Below, one piece after another: positions 34,472 to 44,950 of a stretch of DNA of 64,000 nucleotides. Position numbers and translations under genes: made by a program. The stretch's first letter is position 1. Every line of letters begins with the position of its first letter. This stretch comes from an uncultured Collinsella sp. (GTDB taxonomy: Bacteria > Actinomycetota > Coriobacteriia > Coriobacteriales > Coriobacteriaceae), in assembly GCA_958407465.1 (NCBI GenBank), contig CATYIV010000003.1:1-64000 (forward strand). Direction: 5' to 3'. The notes under the pieces were generated by a model. That model saw only the letters and a list, made by a program, of their open reading frames with translations. It was not told the DNA's origin and did not search any database.

Positions 34472-34966
34472 ATGGCTGCGTCTGTGCTGAGTGTGCGAGT
34501 GGACTCGTCAATTAAAGACTCATTTGCCGAACTGTGCGAAGAGCTTGGCATGACTTCGTCTGTTGCGGTCAATATGTTTATGAGGCAGATGCTGCGCGAA
34601 CGCTCTCTGCCGTTTGTTCCTTCACTCGGTAAAAGCTCTGCGAGCGAAAGCGCCGCGGCGGGCATTTTGGATACTGCCCAGATTGAGTCCGCCGTCCGCG
34701 AGGCGGCCAGCTCGATTCCCGCCATCAAAACCGTGATTCTTTTTGGTTCGTATGCCCGTGGCGAGGCGCATGCCGATAGTGATATTGACTTGCGCCTCGA
34801 AGTCGATCGCGAGCGGGGCTTTGGTCTTTTCGCGCTGTCGGCATTTGGTGAGGCGGTGCGCAAAGAAACCGGGAGGCAGGTTGATCTCGTCTCTAGTGAT
34901 CATCTTGATGACGATCTTGCCGCGGTAATCGAGCGCGAAGGAGTGATCCTTTATGATCGCGCGTAA
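34472..34966 (+). CDS. RelB/DinJ-like domain fused to MntA-type nucleotidyltransferase antitoxin
   Basis: 164 residues. Residues 1-50 (VLSVRVDSSIKDSFAELCEELGMTSSVAVNMFMRQMLRE in pieces) match the RelB/DinJ ribbon-helix-helix antitoxin N-terminus. Residues about 68-164 are a minimal nucleotidyltransferase domain with GSYARG (92-97) and the metal pair D104, D106 in SDIDL. MntA-type partners silence HepT toxins by nucleotidylating a tyrosine near the HEPN active site. The start follows AGGAGG. It overlaps the next gene (HepT) by 14 bases. The fusion would join DNA binding and toxin modification in one antitoxin. Confidence 0.82.
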   Translation: MAASVLSVRVDSSIKDSFAELCEELGMTSSVAVNMFMRQMLRERSLPFVPSLGKSSASESAAAGILDTAQIESAVREAASSIPAIKTVILFGSYARGEAHADSDIDLRLEVDRERGFGLFALSAFGEAVRKETGRQVDLVSSDHLDDDLAAVIEREGVILYDRA

Positions 34967-35324
34967 GTCAGACAGCCTTCGCGCCCAAGAGGTTTTGGAT
35001 GCCATTTCTGAAACGAACGAGCGCATCAAGGTTTTTGATATCACCGAGGACCAGTTTCTGCATGCGAATGACGTGCGGACGAGGGCGTTGGCGGACTCCC
35101 TTTTGATGTGTGCGCTTAGGGTAACGGAAGAAGCGGGCAAATTGTCGGAACGCTCGCAGCGGCTTCATCCCGAAATCGAATGGCGTGGAATTATCGGCAT
35201 GAGAAATTATCTTGCGCATGATTACGGCAATGTCGACCGCTCGGTTGTTTGGGATGCAGTGACGATGGAGTTCCCTACGCTGGAACGAGCCTGTAGACAA
35301 ATTGTCTCCGAATCTGAACGCTAG
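34953..35324 (+). CDS. HepT-like HEPN ribonuclease toxin
   Basis: 123-residue all-helical HEPN protein. The RNase motif RX4HXY is intact: R84-NYLA-H89-D-Y91. Tyr91 is the residue expected to be modified by MntA-type antitoxins. It starts inside the end of the RelB-MntA fusion gene (14-base overlap), so the two are translated together. It is presumably an RNA-cleaving toxin used in plasmid/element maintenance or phage defence. Confidence 0.83.
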   Translation: MIARKSDSLRAQEVLDAISETNERIKVFDITEDQFLHANDVRTRALADSLLMCALRVTEEAGKLSERSQRLHPEIEWRGIIGMRNYLAHDYGNVDRSVVWDAVTMEFPTLERACRQIVSESER

Positions 35325-35458
35325 CCGCTCGTTCGCAACTGCCTGTTCGCACACGTTTTTTGAGCGCTTGATACGCTTTAACCCTGCGGAAACATTTTTC
35401 TGCGATAGTATCTGCGATATAGACCAGTCGAAACCCGCCCGAAAGAAAGGGGAGCGAC

Positions 35459-36796
35459 ATGAACCAGCAGAACATCGATTACGTACTCCGCTCCGTAGAG
35501 CAGCGTGACATCCGCTTTGTGCGTCTGTGGTTTGTCGACATTCTCGGCCGCCTCAAGAACTTTGCCATTAGCCCCGAGGACCTCGAGGTCGCTTTTGAGG
35601 AGGGTATTGGCTTTGACGGCTCGGCCATCGAGGGCTTTGCTACGCCCGAGGAAGCCGACATGCTCGCATTCCCCGATGCTTCGACCTTCCAGATTCTGCC
35701 GTGGCGCCCGAGCCACAACGGCGTCGCCCGCGTGTTCTGCGATGTGTGCACCCCCGACCGCAAGCCCTTCGCCGGCGATCCGCGCGATGCCCTGCGCCGC
35801 ATGTTCCGCAAGGCCGAGAAGGCTGGCTACCTGCTCAACGTGGGCGCCGAGCTGGAGTATTACTACTTCCCCGACGAGCACACCCCCGAGCCGCTCGACA
35901 ACGTGGGCTACTTCGATCTTTCGGTGAGCGATGCCGCTCGCGACCTGCGCCGCAACACGGTCCTCACGCTCGAGAAGATGTCCGTGCCGGTGGAGTACAC
36001 CTTCCACGCCGCCGGTCGCTCGCAGCACGGCATGAGCCTGCGCCACGCCGAGGCCCTGAGCATGTCTGACGCCATCACCACGGCCAAACTCATCATTAAA
36101 CAGCAGGCCTACGAGAGCGGTTGCCACGCCTCCTTTATGCCCAAGCCGCTGGCGGGCGAGGATGGCAGCGCTATGTTCCTGTGCCAGTCGCTGTTCGACC
36201 ACGACGGCAACAACGTCTTTTGGGGAGAGGACGACGAGAAGTACCATCTCTCCGACGTCGCCAAGCACTACATGGCCGGCATTCTGGCGCACGCGCGCGA
36301 GATCAGCGCCATCACCAACCCCACGGTCAACTCGTACAAGCGCATCACCACGGGCGGCGACTCCGTGCCGCAGTACGCCACGTGGGGCTTGCGCAACCGC
36401 GCGAGTATGGTCCGCATCCCGGTCTACAAGCCCGGCAAGCAGCTGTCCACGCGCATCGAGCTGCGCAGTCCCGATCCCATGGCCAACCCGTATCTGGTCA
36501 ACGCCGTCACGCTGGCGGCTGGTCTGGACGGCATCGAGCGCAAGCTGGAACTCCCGCCCGAGGCAACGGCCGAGACGCTCAAGCTCACCGACCGTCAGAT
36601 GGTCGAGGCCGGCTACACGCCGCTGCCGCGCTCGCTCAAAGAGGCGCTCGACGTGTTTGAGGACTCGCAGTTTATGAAGGATGCCCTCGGCGAGCACATC
36701 CACAGCTTCTTCCTCAAAAAGAAGCGCGACGAGTGGCATAAGTTTGAGTCTACGATCACCGAGTGGGAGATCAAACACTACCTGGCGAACTCCTAA
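35459..36796 (+). CDS. Glutamine synthetase-like protein (GlnA2 type) with altered active site
   Basis: 445 residues, colinear with type I glutamine synthetases and most like actinobacterial GlnA2: FDGSAIEGFATPEEADM, AELEYYYFPDE, ASFMPKPLAGEDGSAM, NPTVNSYKRITTGGDSVPQ, RIELRSPDPMANPYL. The stretch after GSAM, usually M-H-x-H, reads M239-F-L-C242, so the metal-binding His and the nucleotide-side His are replaced by Phe and Cys. Ordinary glutamine synthesis is therefore doubtful; gamma-glutamylation of another amine, or a regulatory role, is possible. GAAAGGGGAG precedes the ATG. A GlnR-like regulator follows after 50 bases. Confidence 0.85.
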   Translation: MNQQNIDYVLRSVEQRDIRFVRLWFVDILGRLKNFAISPEDLEVAFEEGIGFDGSAIEGFATPEEADMLAFPDASTFQILPWRPSHNGVARVFCDVCTPDRKPFAGDPRDALRRMFRKAEKAGYLLNVGAELEYYYFPDEHTPEPLDNVGYFDLSVSDAARDLRRNTVLTLEKMSVPVEYTFHAAGRSQHGMSLRHAEALSMSDAITTAKLIIKQQAYESGCHASFMPKPLAGEDGSAMFLCQSLFDHDGNNVFWGEDDEKYHLSDVAKHYMAGILAHAREISAITNPTVNSYKRITTGGDSVPQYATWGLRNRASMVRIPVYKPGKQLSTRIELRSPDPMANPYLVNAVTLAAGLDGIERKLELPPEATAETLKLTDRQMVEAGYTPLPRSLKEALDVFEDSQFMKDALGEHIHSFFLKKKRDEWHKFESTITEWEIKHYLANS

Positions 36797-36846
36797 TCGC
36801 GCTGGCTTGTTCCAGTACGATTGAGCTCATTTCTTTGGAGGCCGAT

Positions 36847-37509
36847 ATGTCCGAAAAGAGTGCCCTGTTCATGGCGCGTACGACGCGCTTCCACGAGTTT
36901 GCCTGCAGCTTGACGACCACCCTGGGTGTCGAGGTGAGCCTGGCAACCCCCGATTCGCCGACTGCGGCGCACGACTTTGACCTGCTGATTCTCGACTCCG
37001 ACGGCATCCGCAGCGACCGCATCGATCAGATTGCCAAGTGGCTCGACGACCGCGGCGGCGTCCCCATGCTGGTGATCGTTGACGACGAGGCGCTCGGCAC
37101 CCTGCGCCTGCCCAATCACGCGCATGCCGACTTTGTATGCCCCACGGCGACGCCCAACGAGCTTAAGGCTCGTGCGCAGCGCCTGATGGGCGAGGAGGAG
37201 ACCGTCGCCGCCGACGATGTACTCAACATCGATAACCTCGAGATCAACTTGGCCACCTACCAGGTGACGCTCGATAACGAGCCCATCGACCTGACGCTGA
37301 TGGAGTACTCGCTGCTGAGCTTTTTGGCGACGCACCCCAACCGCGCCTACAGCCGCGAGGTGCTGCTGCACCGCGTATGGGGCTTTGAGTACTGCGGCGG
37401 CACGCGCACCGTCGACGTGCACATTCGACGCATCCGCTCCAAGGTGGGTCCGCAGATCGCGGCGCACATCACCACCGTCCGCGGCGTGGGCTATCTGTTT
37501 AAGGACTAG
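36847..37509 (+). CDS. GlnR-like orphan response regulator
   Basis: 220 residues. The C-terminal winged helix (about 130-218) contains PIDLTLMEYSLLSFLATHPNRAYSREVLLHRVWGFEYCGGTRTVDVHIRRIR in pieces, very close to actinobacterial GlnR. The receiver keeps an Asp (D50 in LILDSDG) but lacks the N-terminal acidic pair needed for Mg-dependent phosphorylation, as expected for GlnR, which works without a kinase. GGAGG precedes ATG 36847. It is 50 bases after the GlnA2-like gene, so it is likely a nitrogen-metabolism regulator. Confidence 0.82.
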   Translation: MSEKSALFMARTTRFHEFACSLTTTLGVEVSLATPDSPTAAHDFDLLILDSDGIRSDRIDQIAKWLDDRGGVPMLVIVDDEALGTLRLPNHAHADFVCPTATPNELKARAQRLMGEEETVAADDVLNIDNLEINLATYQVTLDNEPIDLTLMEYSLLSFLATHPNRAYSREVLLHRVWGFEYCGGTRTVDVHIRRIRSKVGPQIAAHITTVRGVGYLFKD

Positions 37510-37513
37510 ATTT

Positions 37514-37550
37514 CCACCACAAAGGGGACAGGCACTTTTGTGGTGGTTTT
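37514..37550. repeat. GGGACAGG-loop hairpin, family III
   Basis: CCACCACAAA pairs with TTTGTGGTGG around AGGGGACAGGCACT, followed by TTTT. Related hairpins with different stems occur at 52636, 52690, 54279 and 55242. Confidence 0.8.
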
Positions 37551-37664
37551 GACGCAGGCACGGATTCCTTTCGGGTCTGCGGCAGAACTTAAGCCTTCCT
37601 AAAAGATTGCGTTCTCATACACTTGCGCCCGCATATTGGGGTACAACTCAACGTGAACAATGAT

Positions 37665-37691
37665 GGCCCGCCACATGTTTGGCGGGCCTTT
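37665..37691 (+). other. Hairpin in the htrA leader
   Basis: GGCCCGCCA pairs perfectly with TGGCGGGCC around a six-base loop and is followed by TTTGG, 30 bases before the htrA ATG. It may be a leader hairpin or a weak terminator of upstream transcription. Confidence 0.45.
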
Positions 37692-37717
37692 GGTTATTTG
37701 ACGAAAGGATCGCAGCC

Positions 37718-39178
37718 ATGAGCGAGTACGATTCCCAGCGTCCCCAGGATGCGGGCAACGCCGGCGAGACCCAGCAGCAGCCGCGTGTGCAGGTGGAGTC
37801 GACGCCTGCCGGCAGCAACATTCCCTACGTGCAGGCTTACGACACGCAGACCGGCCAGCCGCTGGGCGGCCAGCAGGTTGTAAACAAGCACACAGTGGTC
37901 AAGACCAAGACCAAAAAGCTGCCGATCTTTATTACGGCGCTCGCCGGCTGTGCCTGCGGCGCCCTGCTGGTCATCGCGCTCATTATGAGTGGCACGCTCA
38001 ACATTGGCGGCGGAAAGAATGCCGTGACGGCGGGTGCTTCGGGTTCGTCGACGCAAAAGATCACCATTGACTCCGAGGATACCACGCTGGCCGAGGCCGT
38101 TTCTGCTAAGGCCCTGCCCTCCGTGGTTTCCATTACCGCCACTTCGAGCGGTAGCCAGAATGGCTCGCTTTCGCAGTCTGCCGACGAGTCGGACAGCTCG
38201 GGCAGCGTCGGCTCGGGCGTGGTGCTCGATACCGAGGGCCACATCCTCACCAACAACCACGTGGTCGACGGCTACGACCAGTACGTGGTGACCATGGACG
38301 ACGGCACCACCTACGAGGCCGAGTTCGTGGGCAACGACGCCTCGAGCGACCTGGCCGTCATCAAGCTCAAGGATGCCGACGCCTCCAAGCTCACGCCGAT
38401 CGAGATCGGTGATTCCTCCAAGCTCAACGTGGGCGAGTGGGTCATGGCCATCGGCTCGCCGTTCGGCAACGAGCAGTCTGTCTCCACGGGCATTGTGTCG
38501 GCACTGTATCGCTCCACGGCCATGAGCTCTACCAACGGTAACACTATCTATGCCAACATGATCCAGACCGATGCCGCCATCAACCCGGGCAACTCGGGTG
38601 GCGCGCTCGTTAACGACAATGGTGAGCTGGTGGGCATCAACTCGCTCATCGAGAGCTATTCGGGCTCCAGCTCGGGCGTGGGCTTTGCTATTCCCGTTAA
38701 CTACGCCAAGAACATTGCCGACCAGATCATCGGCGGCAAGACGCCGGTTCATCCGTATCTGGGCGCCACACTTTCGAGCGTCAATGCGCTTAACGCCCGC
38801 ACCAACAAGCTGAGCACCGATAGCGGCGCGTATGTGGCGAGCGTCGTTGAGGATGGTCCTGCTGCTAAGGCCGGAATTCAGGAGGGCGACGTCATCACCA
38901 AGCTGGGCGACGACGAGATCACGAGCGCCGATGGCCTGATCATCGCACTGCGCAGCCACGAGGTGGGCGAGAAGGTCGAGATCACGCTTATGCGCGGCAA
39001 GGACGAGAAGAAGGTCACGGTCGAGCTGGGCTCCGATGAGGAGTTGCAGAACCAGCAGCAGGACGACAGCTCGACCGACACCGGCAACGGCGGTATTACC
39101 GACGAGCAGCTGCGCCAGTACCTGGAGGAGCTGCTGGGCCAGCAGGGTCAGGGCCAGGGCTACGGCCAGGGCTACTAG
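37718..39178 (+). CDS. HtrA-family membrane-anchored serine protease with PDZ domain
   Basis: 486 residues: a cytoplasmic Gln-rich N-terminus, one membrane span (about 69-91), a Ser-rich linker, a trypsin-like domain with H181 (TNNHVV), D211 (SSDLAVIKL) and S293 (GNSGGALV), then a PDZ domain (about 350-450; VVEDGPAAKAGIQEGDVI) and a Gln/Gly-rich tail. It is an extracytoplasmic quality-control protease of the DegP/HtrA class. ATG 37718 follows GAAAGG. It is a single gene with its own terminator at 39205-39244. Confidence 0.93.
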   Translation: MSEYDSQRPQDAGNAGETQQQPRVQVESTPAGSNIPYVQAYDTQTGQPLGGQQVVNKHTVVKTKTKKLPIFITALAGCACGALLVIALIMSGTLNIGGGKNAVTAGASGSSTQKITIDSEDTTLAEAVSAKALPSVVSITATSSGSQNGSLSQSADESDSSGSVGSGVVLDTEGHILTNNHVVDGYDQYVVTMDDGTTYEAEFVGNDASSDLAVIKLKDADASKLTPIEIGDSSKLNVGEWVMAIGSPFGNEQSVSTGIVSALYRSTAMSSTNGNTIYANMIQTDAAINPGNSGGALVNDNGELVGINSLIESYSGSSSGVGFAIPVNYAKNIADQIIGGKTPVHPYLGATLSSVNALNARTNKLSTDSGAYVASVVEDGPAAKAGIQEGDVITKLGDDEITSADGLIIALRSHEVGEKVEITLMRGKDEKKVTVELGSDEELQNQQQDDSSTDTGNGGITDEQLRQYLEELLGQQGQGQGYGQGY

Positions 39179-39204
39179 CGAGCCGTTTCGCATATGCCGA
39201 AGCC

Positions 39205-39244
39205 AGAGGGGCTGTCCCGCCAAGTGTGGGACAGCCCCTCTTTT
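39205..39244 (+). terminator. Terminator of htrA
   Basis: AGAGGGGCTGTCCC pairs perfectly with GGGACAGCCCCTCT around a nine-base loop, followed by TTTC. Confidence 0.88.
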
Positions 39245-39315
39245 CTTATTGATCCGTTGGGGACGGAGGAAAACGGATCGCTTGGGGCTGACAAGAGGCC
39301 TGGTCCGGAATGGTC

Positions 39316-39518
39316 TGGACAGTTAGTTCAGATACGTATAAATCTGGGGCAGCTTGGGATGCGTTTTGAGCAATTTTTGATTGGGATGGGGCTCGAATGG
39401 GTGTTTGGAAGGGAGAGCGGGACGTTTACATGGTCTCGAGGAGCCCAAATTAGTTGAAACAGGGGTGTTCGTGCTTGATTCAGCTCTAGGATTTATACGT
39501 ATCTGAACTAACTGTCCA
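39316..39518. mobile_element. 203-bp MITE-like element with perfect 29-bp terminal inverted repeats
   Basis: The ends 39316-39344 (starting TGGACAGTTAGTTCAGATAC) and 39490-39518 are perfect inverted copies over 29 bases. The 145-base interior has no plausible gene. It lies between the htrA terminator and ligA. No target duplication is obvious. Perfect long terminal repeats with a short non-coding centre are the hallmark of a non-autonomous element moved by a transposase encoded elsewhere. Confidence 0.75.
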
Positions 39519-39593
39519 CTCCAGTCTGGCGGCTGCCGATTCGGTGCGGTTCGAGACCGCTATTCGGCCTCATTGCGACCGGTGGTACTCTAG

Positions 39594-41855
<2,262 letters not shown>

Positions 41856-41875
41856 GACATCGATAATCAAATTAG

Positions 41876-41915
41876 AAAACCTCCCGGAAAGGTTGATACT
41901 TTCCGGGAGGTTTTT
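41876..41915 (+). terminator. Terminator of ligA
   Basis: AAAACCTCCCGGAAAG pairs with CTTTCCGGGAGGTTTTT around a seven-base loop. The T-run makes this a textbook terminator. Confidence 0.92.
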
Positions 41916-41975
41916 ATTTGGGCGTGGTGGCGGGCAGCATGATCTGCGTCATGTAGGTTGCTGAGGGTGACCCTG
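41914..41975 (-). pseudogene. Short C-terminal gene remnant
   Basis: Read on the minus strand, the sequence ends ...SATYMTQIMLPATTPK and stop. A matching ending, DDPTTYVTQITVPVAPSK and stop, is found at 43247-43330. The two look like 3' tails of related genes lying on either side of the toxin-antitoxin region. The parent family is not recognised. Confidence 0.35.
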
Positions 41976-42072
41976 CGAAGCGGTGTCGTTCCGGAGCGAT
42001 AGAAGATTCATACAAAGCAAAGGGGCCCCGCAGTGAGGTTCCACAACGGGGCTGCCCCATTGTGATGAGTTT

Positions 42073-42106
42073 TATACACTTTAACATTAACATTAACGTG
42101 TATACT
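42073..42106 (+). promoter_or_regulatory. Toxin-antitoxin promoter and operator
   Basis: TATACAC (42073-42079) and GTGTATA (42098-42104) are inverted copies enclosing tandem TTAACA/TTAACG motifs; TATACT (42101-42106) can serve as the -10 box. Repression by the antitoxin at this site would be typical. Confidence 0.6.
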
Positions 42107-42139
42107 TAGCAGTGAAGATATATGTTGAGAGGAGCAGTT

Positions 42140-42532
42140 ATGGTTACCGTCGCGTTTTCGGAACTGCGCCAAAACCTTACGCAGGTGGCCGAAAAGGTTG
42201 CCAATGAGGGCGAGGAGGTTGTGGTCTTCAAGCGGAGCAAGCCGTTGTTCAAGATCGTGCCGCTCGACTATCAAAGCCCGGTTGCAGTGGAATATGACGC
42301 TGCCCAGGAGCGCGGGGGTGCAAAGCCGACGTGCGGCTCGGACAAGCCCAAGCGCGACGTGGGTACGATGTGGCATCCCAAGATCACCTGGAAGGAGATC
42401 CGTGAGATGCTCGCGGAGAATGAGGACTACCAGGAGTATCTCGATATCGTAGCCAAAATGCCAAAAGGAACGCCGCTCGATACGATGACGGTTGAAGATG
42501 AAAAGCGCGTCGCGAGGGAGCGCTACCTATGA
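42140..42532 (+). CDS. Phd/YefM-type antitoxin
   Basis: 130 residues. The N-terminus MVTVAFSELRQNLTQVAEKVANEGEEVVVFKRSKPLFKIVPL, read in pieces, is the Phd/YefM DNA-binding fold; the C-terminal half (WHPKITWKEIREMLAENEDYQEYLDIV) would wrap the toxin. ATG 42140 follows GAGAGGAG. Its last four bases overlap the PIN toxin start (ATGA). It binds its own operator and neutralises the downstream toxin. Confidence 0.85.
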   Translation: MVTVAFSELRQNLTQVAEKVANEGEEVVVFKRSKPLFKIVPLDYQSPVAVEYDAAQERGGAKPTCGSDKPKRDVGTMWHPKITWKEIREMLAENEDYQEYLDIVAKMPKGTPLDTMTVEDEKRVARERYL

Positions 42533-42951
42533 GAGCATTTCTCGATACCAATTTTCTGCTCGATTGCGTGCTTCCGGGCCGGCCGGAGCACGCAGCGGCG
42601 CAAACGATCAAGGGGCTCGTCGACGTGGGGCTTATCGAAGGCGTTGTTTCGGCCTGCTCTCTCAAGGACGCGTATTACATTCTCACCAAACAGGCCGGCG
42701 AGGCGCGCGGGCGCGAGGTAGTGCGCGACTGCCTTAAGAGCTACTCGGTAGAGTCTCTCGACCAAGAGGCTTGTTTTGCCTCCGCCTATTCCGATGAGCC
42801 GGACTTTGAGGACGGCTGTATCCGTGCGATGGCCGAGCGTGCCGGCGTGGACTTTATTATCACGCGTGACCGCGCCGCTTTTGTGCGCTCGACCATCAAG
42901 ACCTTCTCGCCTGCAGAGTTCATCCGTGCGTTTCCGATTCCGGAGGAGTAA
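42529..42951 (+). CDS. PIN-domain (VapC-like) toxin
   Basis: 140 residues with PIN-nuclease acidic residues: D6 in AFLDTNFLLD, an acidic position in CSLKDAYYIL, DFEDGCIRAMAERAGVDFIITRDRAAF with the C-terminal Asp pair. It is translated with the upstream Phd-type antitoxin through a 4-base overlap. VapC-type toxins cleave tRNA or rRNA. The pairing of PIN toxin with a Phd antitoxin is a common mix. Confidence 0.87.
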   Translation: MRAFLDTNFLLDCVLPGRPEHAAAQTIKGLVDVGLIEGVVSACSLKDAYYILTKQAGEARGREVVRDCLKSYSVESLDQEACFASAYSDEPDFEDGCIRAMAERAGVDFIITRDRAAFVRSTIKTFSPAEFIRAFPIPEE

Positions 42952-42961
42952 AACCGCCACA

Positions 42962-42978
42962 CCGGGGACTGTCCCCGG
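42962..42978. repeat. Short perfect hairpin CCGGGGAC/GTCCCCGG
   Basis: A perfect 8-base stem with a one-base centre, eleven bases after the PIN toxin stop. It contains GGGGACTGTCCCC, related in core sequence to the family III hairpins. Confidence 0.5.
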
Positions 42979-43012
42979 CGTTTGGCGAGCTTGTTGGGAG
43001 GCTCCTGGTCCA

Positions 43013-43289
43013 GTGACTGTTACAAAAAACGGCTATAGCAAATTTGTTGTACTTCGGTCTGAAGACTATGACTTCATGGTTCAGGAACAGGCTAAGGCTC
43101 GTCTGATGGCTCGTATAGCTGTGGCCGAGCGGGAGCGTGCTGCTGGCATGGCGCGTGATGCCTTTGAGGCTCTCGATGACCTTGAGGCAAAATATGGCCT
43201 ATAACGTCAAGATTCTGCCTTCAGCCGAACGTTTTCTGGGCAGTTCTTATTTGGACGGGGCAACCGGCACCGTGATCTGCGTCACGTAG
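43013..43289 (+). pseudogene. Remnant of a second toxin-antitoxin pair (Phd and RelE fragments)
   Basis: From a GTG at 43013 the frame reads VTVTKNGYSKFVVLRSEDYDFMVQ... to 43204, the Phd/YefM middle and C-terminal part without the first about 35 residues. Overlapping its end, ATG 43194 begins MAYNVKILPSAERFLG, a RelE-type toxin N-terminus, which runs out of similarity after about 16 residues and stops at 43289. Both halves are truncated, so the pair is dead. It lies right after the intact Phd/PIN pair. Confidence 0.7.
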
Positions 43290-43344
43290 GTTGTGGGGTC
43301 GTCGCTGATGATGTCGTCGATAAGGGCGATTTCGCGTTGCCCCG

Positions 43345-44691
43345 CTACGCTGCCAACTTGTCAAAAGCCCCGCGTCGGTTGAGCACGGTAAACGCGACAA
43401 CACAGATGACTGCCGACAGAATCGACCCGCACGGCGAAGCGATGCCCATGGGAAACAGCGTGTCGGAATAGGCGTTCGACAGCAGCCACGCGCCCGGCAC
43501 GCGAATGAGCGCCACGGCCAGCACGTTGTGCGCAAAGCCGATGTAGCTCTTGCCATACGCAGCGAAAAAGCCGCTAAAGCAAATGTGGATGCCGGCAAAA
43601 ATCGCGTCGAAAATATAGCTGCGCATATAGCCGGTGCCGGCCGCGACCACCGCAGAGTCCTTGGCAAAAAAGCCGATAAACGCCGGCGCCACCAGCCACA
43701 TCAGCACCGTGATCAGGCAGCCGTACACCACCGAGATCGTCATGGCGTCTTTAAGCACCTGACATGCGCGGTCGCCCTTGCCCGCGCCGGCGTTTTGCGC
43801 CGTGAGCGCGCTGACGGTGGCACCCATGGAACTCGGCACAATGAACAAAAAGCTGATCATCTTCTCGACCAGGCCCACGGCGGCGGCGTCGACGAGCCCT
43901 CGGTGGTTGGCAATGACGGTGATGAACATAAACGCCACCTGGATGCAGCCGTCCTGCACGGCCACGGGCACGCCGATCTTAAGAATGCTGCCGAGCACCT
44001 CGGGCTGGGGGCGCAGGTCGCTGCGCTTAACGTGGATGTTCGTGCGGCGGCTCTTGAGCCACACGAGTGCGAGGGCAACGCTGGCCGTCTGGGCGGTTAC
44101 CGTGCCGAGCGCCGCGCCCACGGGGCCGAGCCCCATGTGCCCGATAAACAGAAAATCGAGCGCGATGTTAATGATGCACGCCACGCCGATCACGTACATG
44201 GGCGAGCGCGAATCGCCCAGCCCGCGAAAGATGGCCGAAAGAATGTTGTATGCGGCGATAAACGGAATGCCGACAAAGCAGATACGCAGGTAGGCGGCGG
44301 TTCCTTCGACTGCCTCGGCCGGCGTGCCAATGAGCGCCACGATTTGCGGGCACAGTGCGAGCAGGATAGCGGCCAGCACCACCGAGACACCCATAAAGAG
44401 CGTGATGGTGTTGCCGATGGCGGTCTCGGCGCGGTCGAAGCGACGCGAGCCCACGGCGTGGCCGACGATGACCGTCGTTCCCATGGCCAGGCCCACGAGC
44501 GTCACGGTAATGATATAGAGCGTCTGCGCGCCATTGCCCACGGCGGTGATGCCGGCGGCGCCGCTAAACTGCCCCATCATGTACAGGTCAGCCATGCCGT
44601 AGAGCATCTGCAAAAAGTACGAGAGCATATAGGGCAGGGCAAAGACCGCGATGGTCTTGAGGACATTGCCGCGTGTGAGGTCGTGTTCCAT
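43345..44691 (-). CDS. MATE-family multidrug exporter
   Basis: 448 residues with 12 hydrophobic spans, arranged as two similar halves. Family stretches are LPYMLSYFLQMLYGMADLYMMGQFSG at the N-terminus, GTTVIVGHAVGSRRFDRAETAIGNT, and GLGDSRSPMYVIGVACIINIALDFLFI. It exports drugs or metabolites using Na+ or H+ gradients. The divergent upstream region carries a MerR-type promoter (44739-44762), suggesting induction by a metal or drug. Confidence 0.9.
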   Translation of the reverse strand: MEHDLTRGNVLKTIAVFALPYMLSYFLQMLYGMADLYMMGQFSGAAGITAVGNGAQTLYIITVTLVGLAMGTTVIVGHAVGSRRFDRAETAIGNTITLFMGVSVVLAAILLALCPQIVALIGTPAEAVEGTAAYLRICFVGIPFIAAYNILSAIFRGLGDSRSPMYVIGVACIINIALDFLFIGHMGLGPVGAALGTVTAQTASVALALVWLKSRRTNIHVKRSDLRPQPEVLGSILKIGVPVAVQDGCIQVAFMFITVIANHRGLVDAAAVGLVEKMISFLFIVPSSMGATVSALTAQNAGAGKGDRACQVLKDAMTISVVYGCLITVLMWLVAPAFIGFFAKDSAVVAAGTGYMRSYIFDAIFAGIHICFSGFFAAYGKSYIGFAHNVLAVALIRVPGAWLLSNAYSDTLFPMGIASPCGSILSAVICVVAFTVLNRRGAFDKLAA

Positions 44692-44738
44692 GGGCGGGGC
44701 TTTCTGGCTGGGTTCGTTTAGCTACCAGTGTAGTGAAA

Positions 44739-44762
44739 ACCCTGCAACGATTGTAGAGTCAA
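44739..44762 (-). promoter_or_regulatory. MerR-type operator overlapping the MATE promoter
   Basis: ACCCTGCAA-CGA-TTGTAGAGT (44739-44759) is an inverted repeat, and on the minus strand TTGACT (44757-44762) forms a -35 box at its edge, with the -10 region about 19 bases on. An overlong spacer filled by a dyad is the signature of MerR-family activation. No merR gene is adjacent. Confidence 0.55.
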
Positions 44763-44950
44763 GGTTTATGTTGGCAGTGGGGCGAAATAAGTCGCGCGCA
44801 CCATTATTCCGAGTGAATATGGACACACGTCACGAGAACTCGCCGCCGGCGCTAACCTTGCAGAAAACGATTTCGGAATACTTGACACCATTATTCGGCG
44901 CGCAATAATACGTGCGTTTGCGAACAACGTTTGATGGGGGTTGAACCTGC

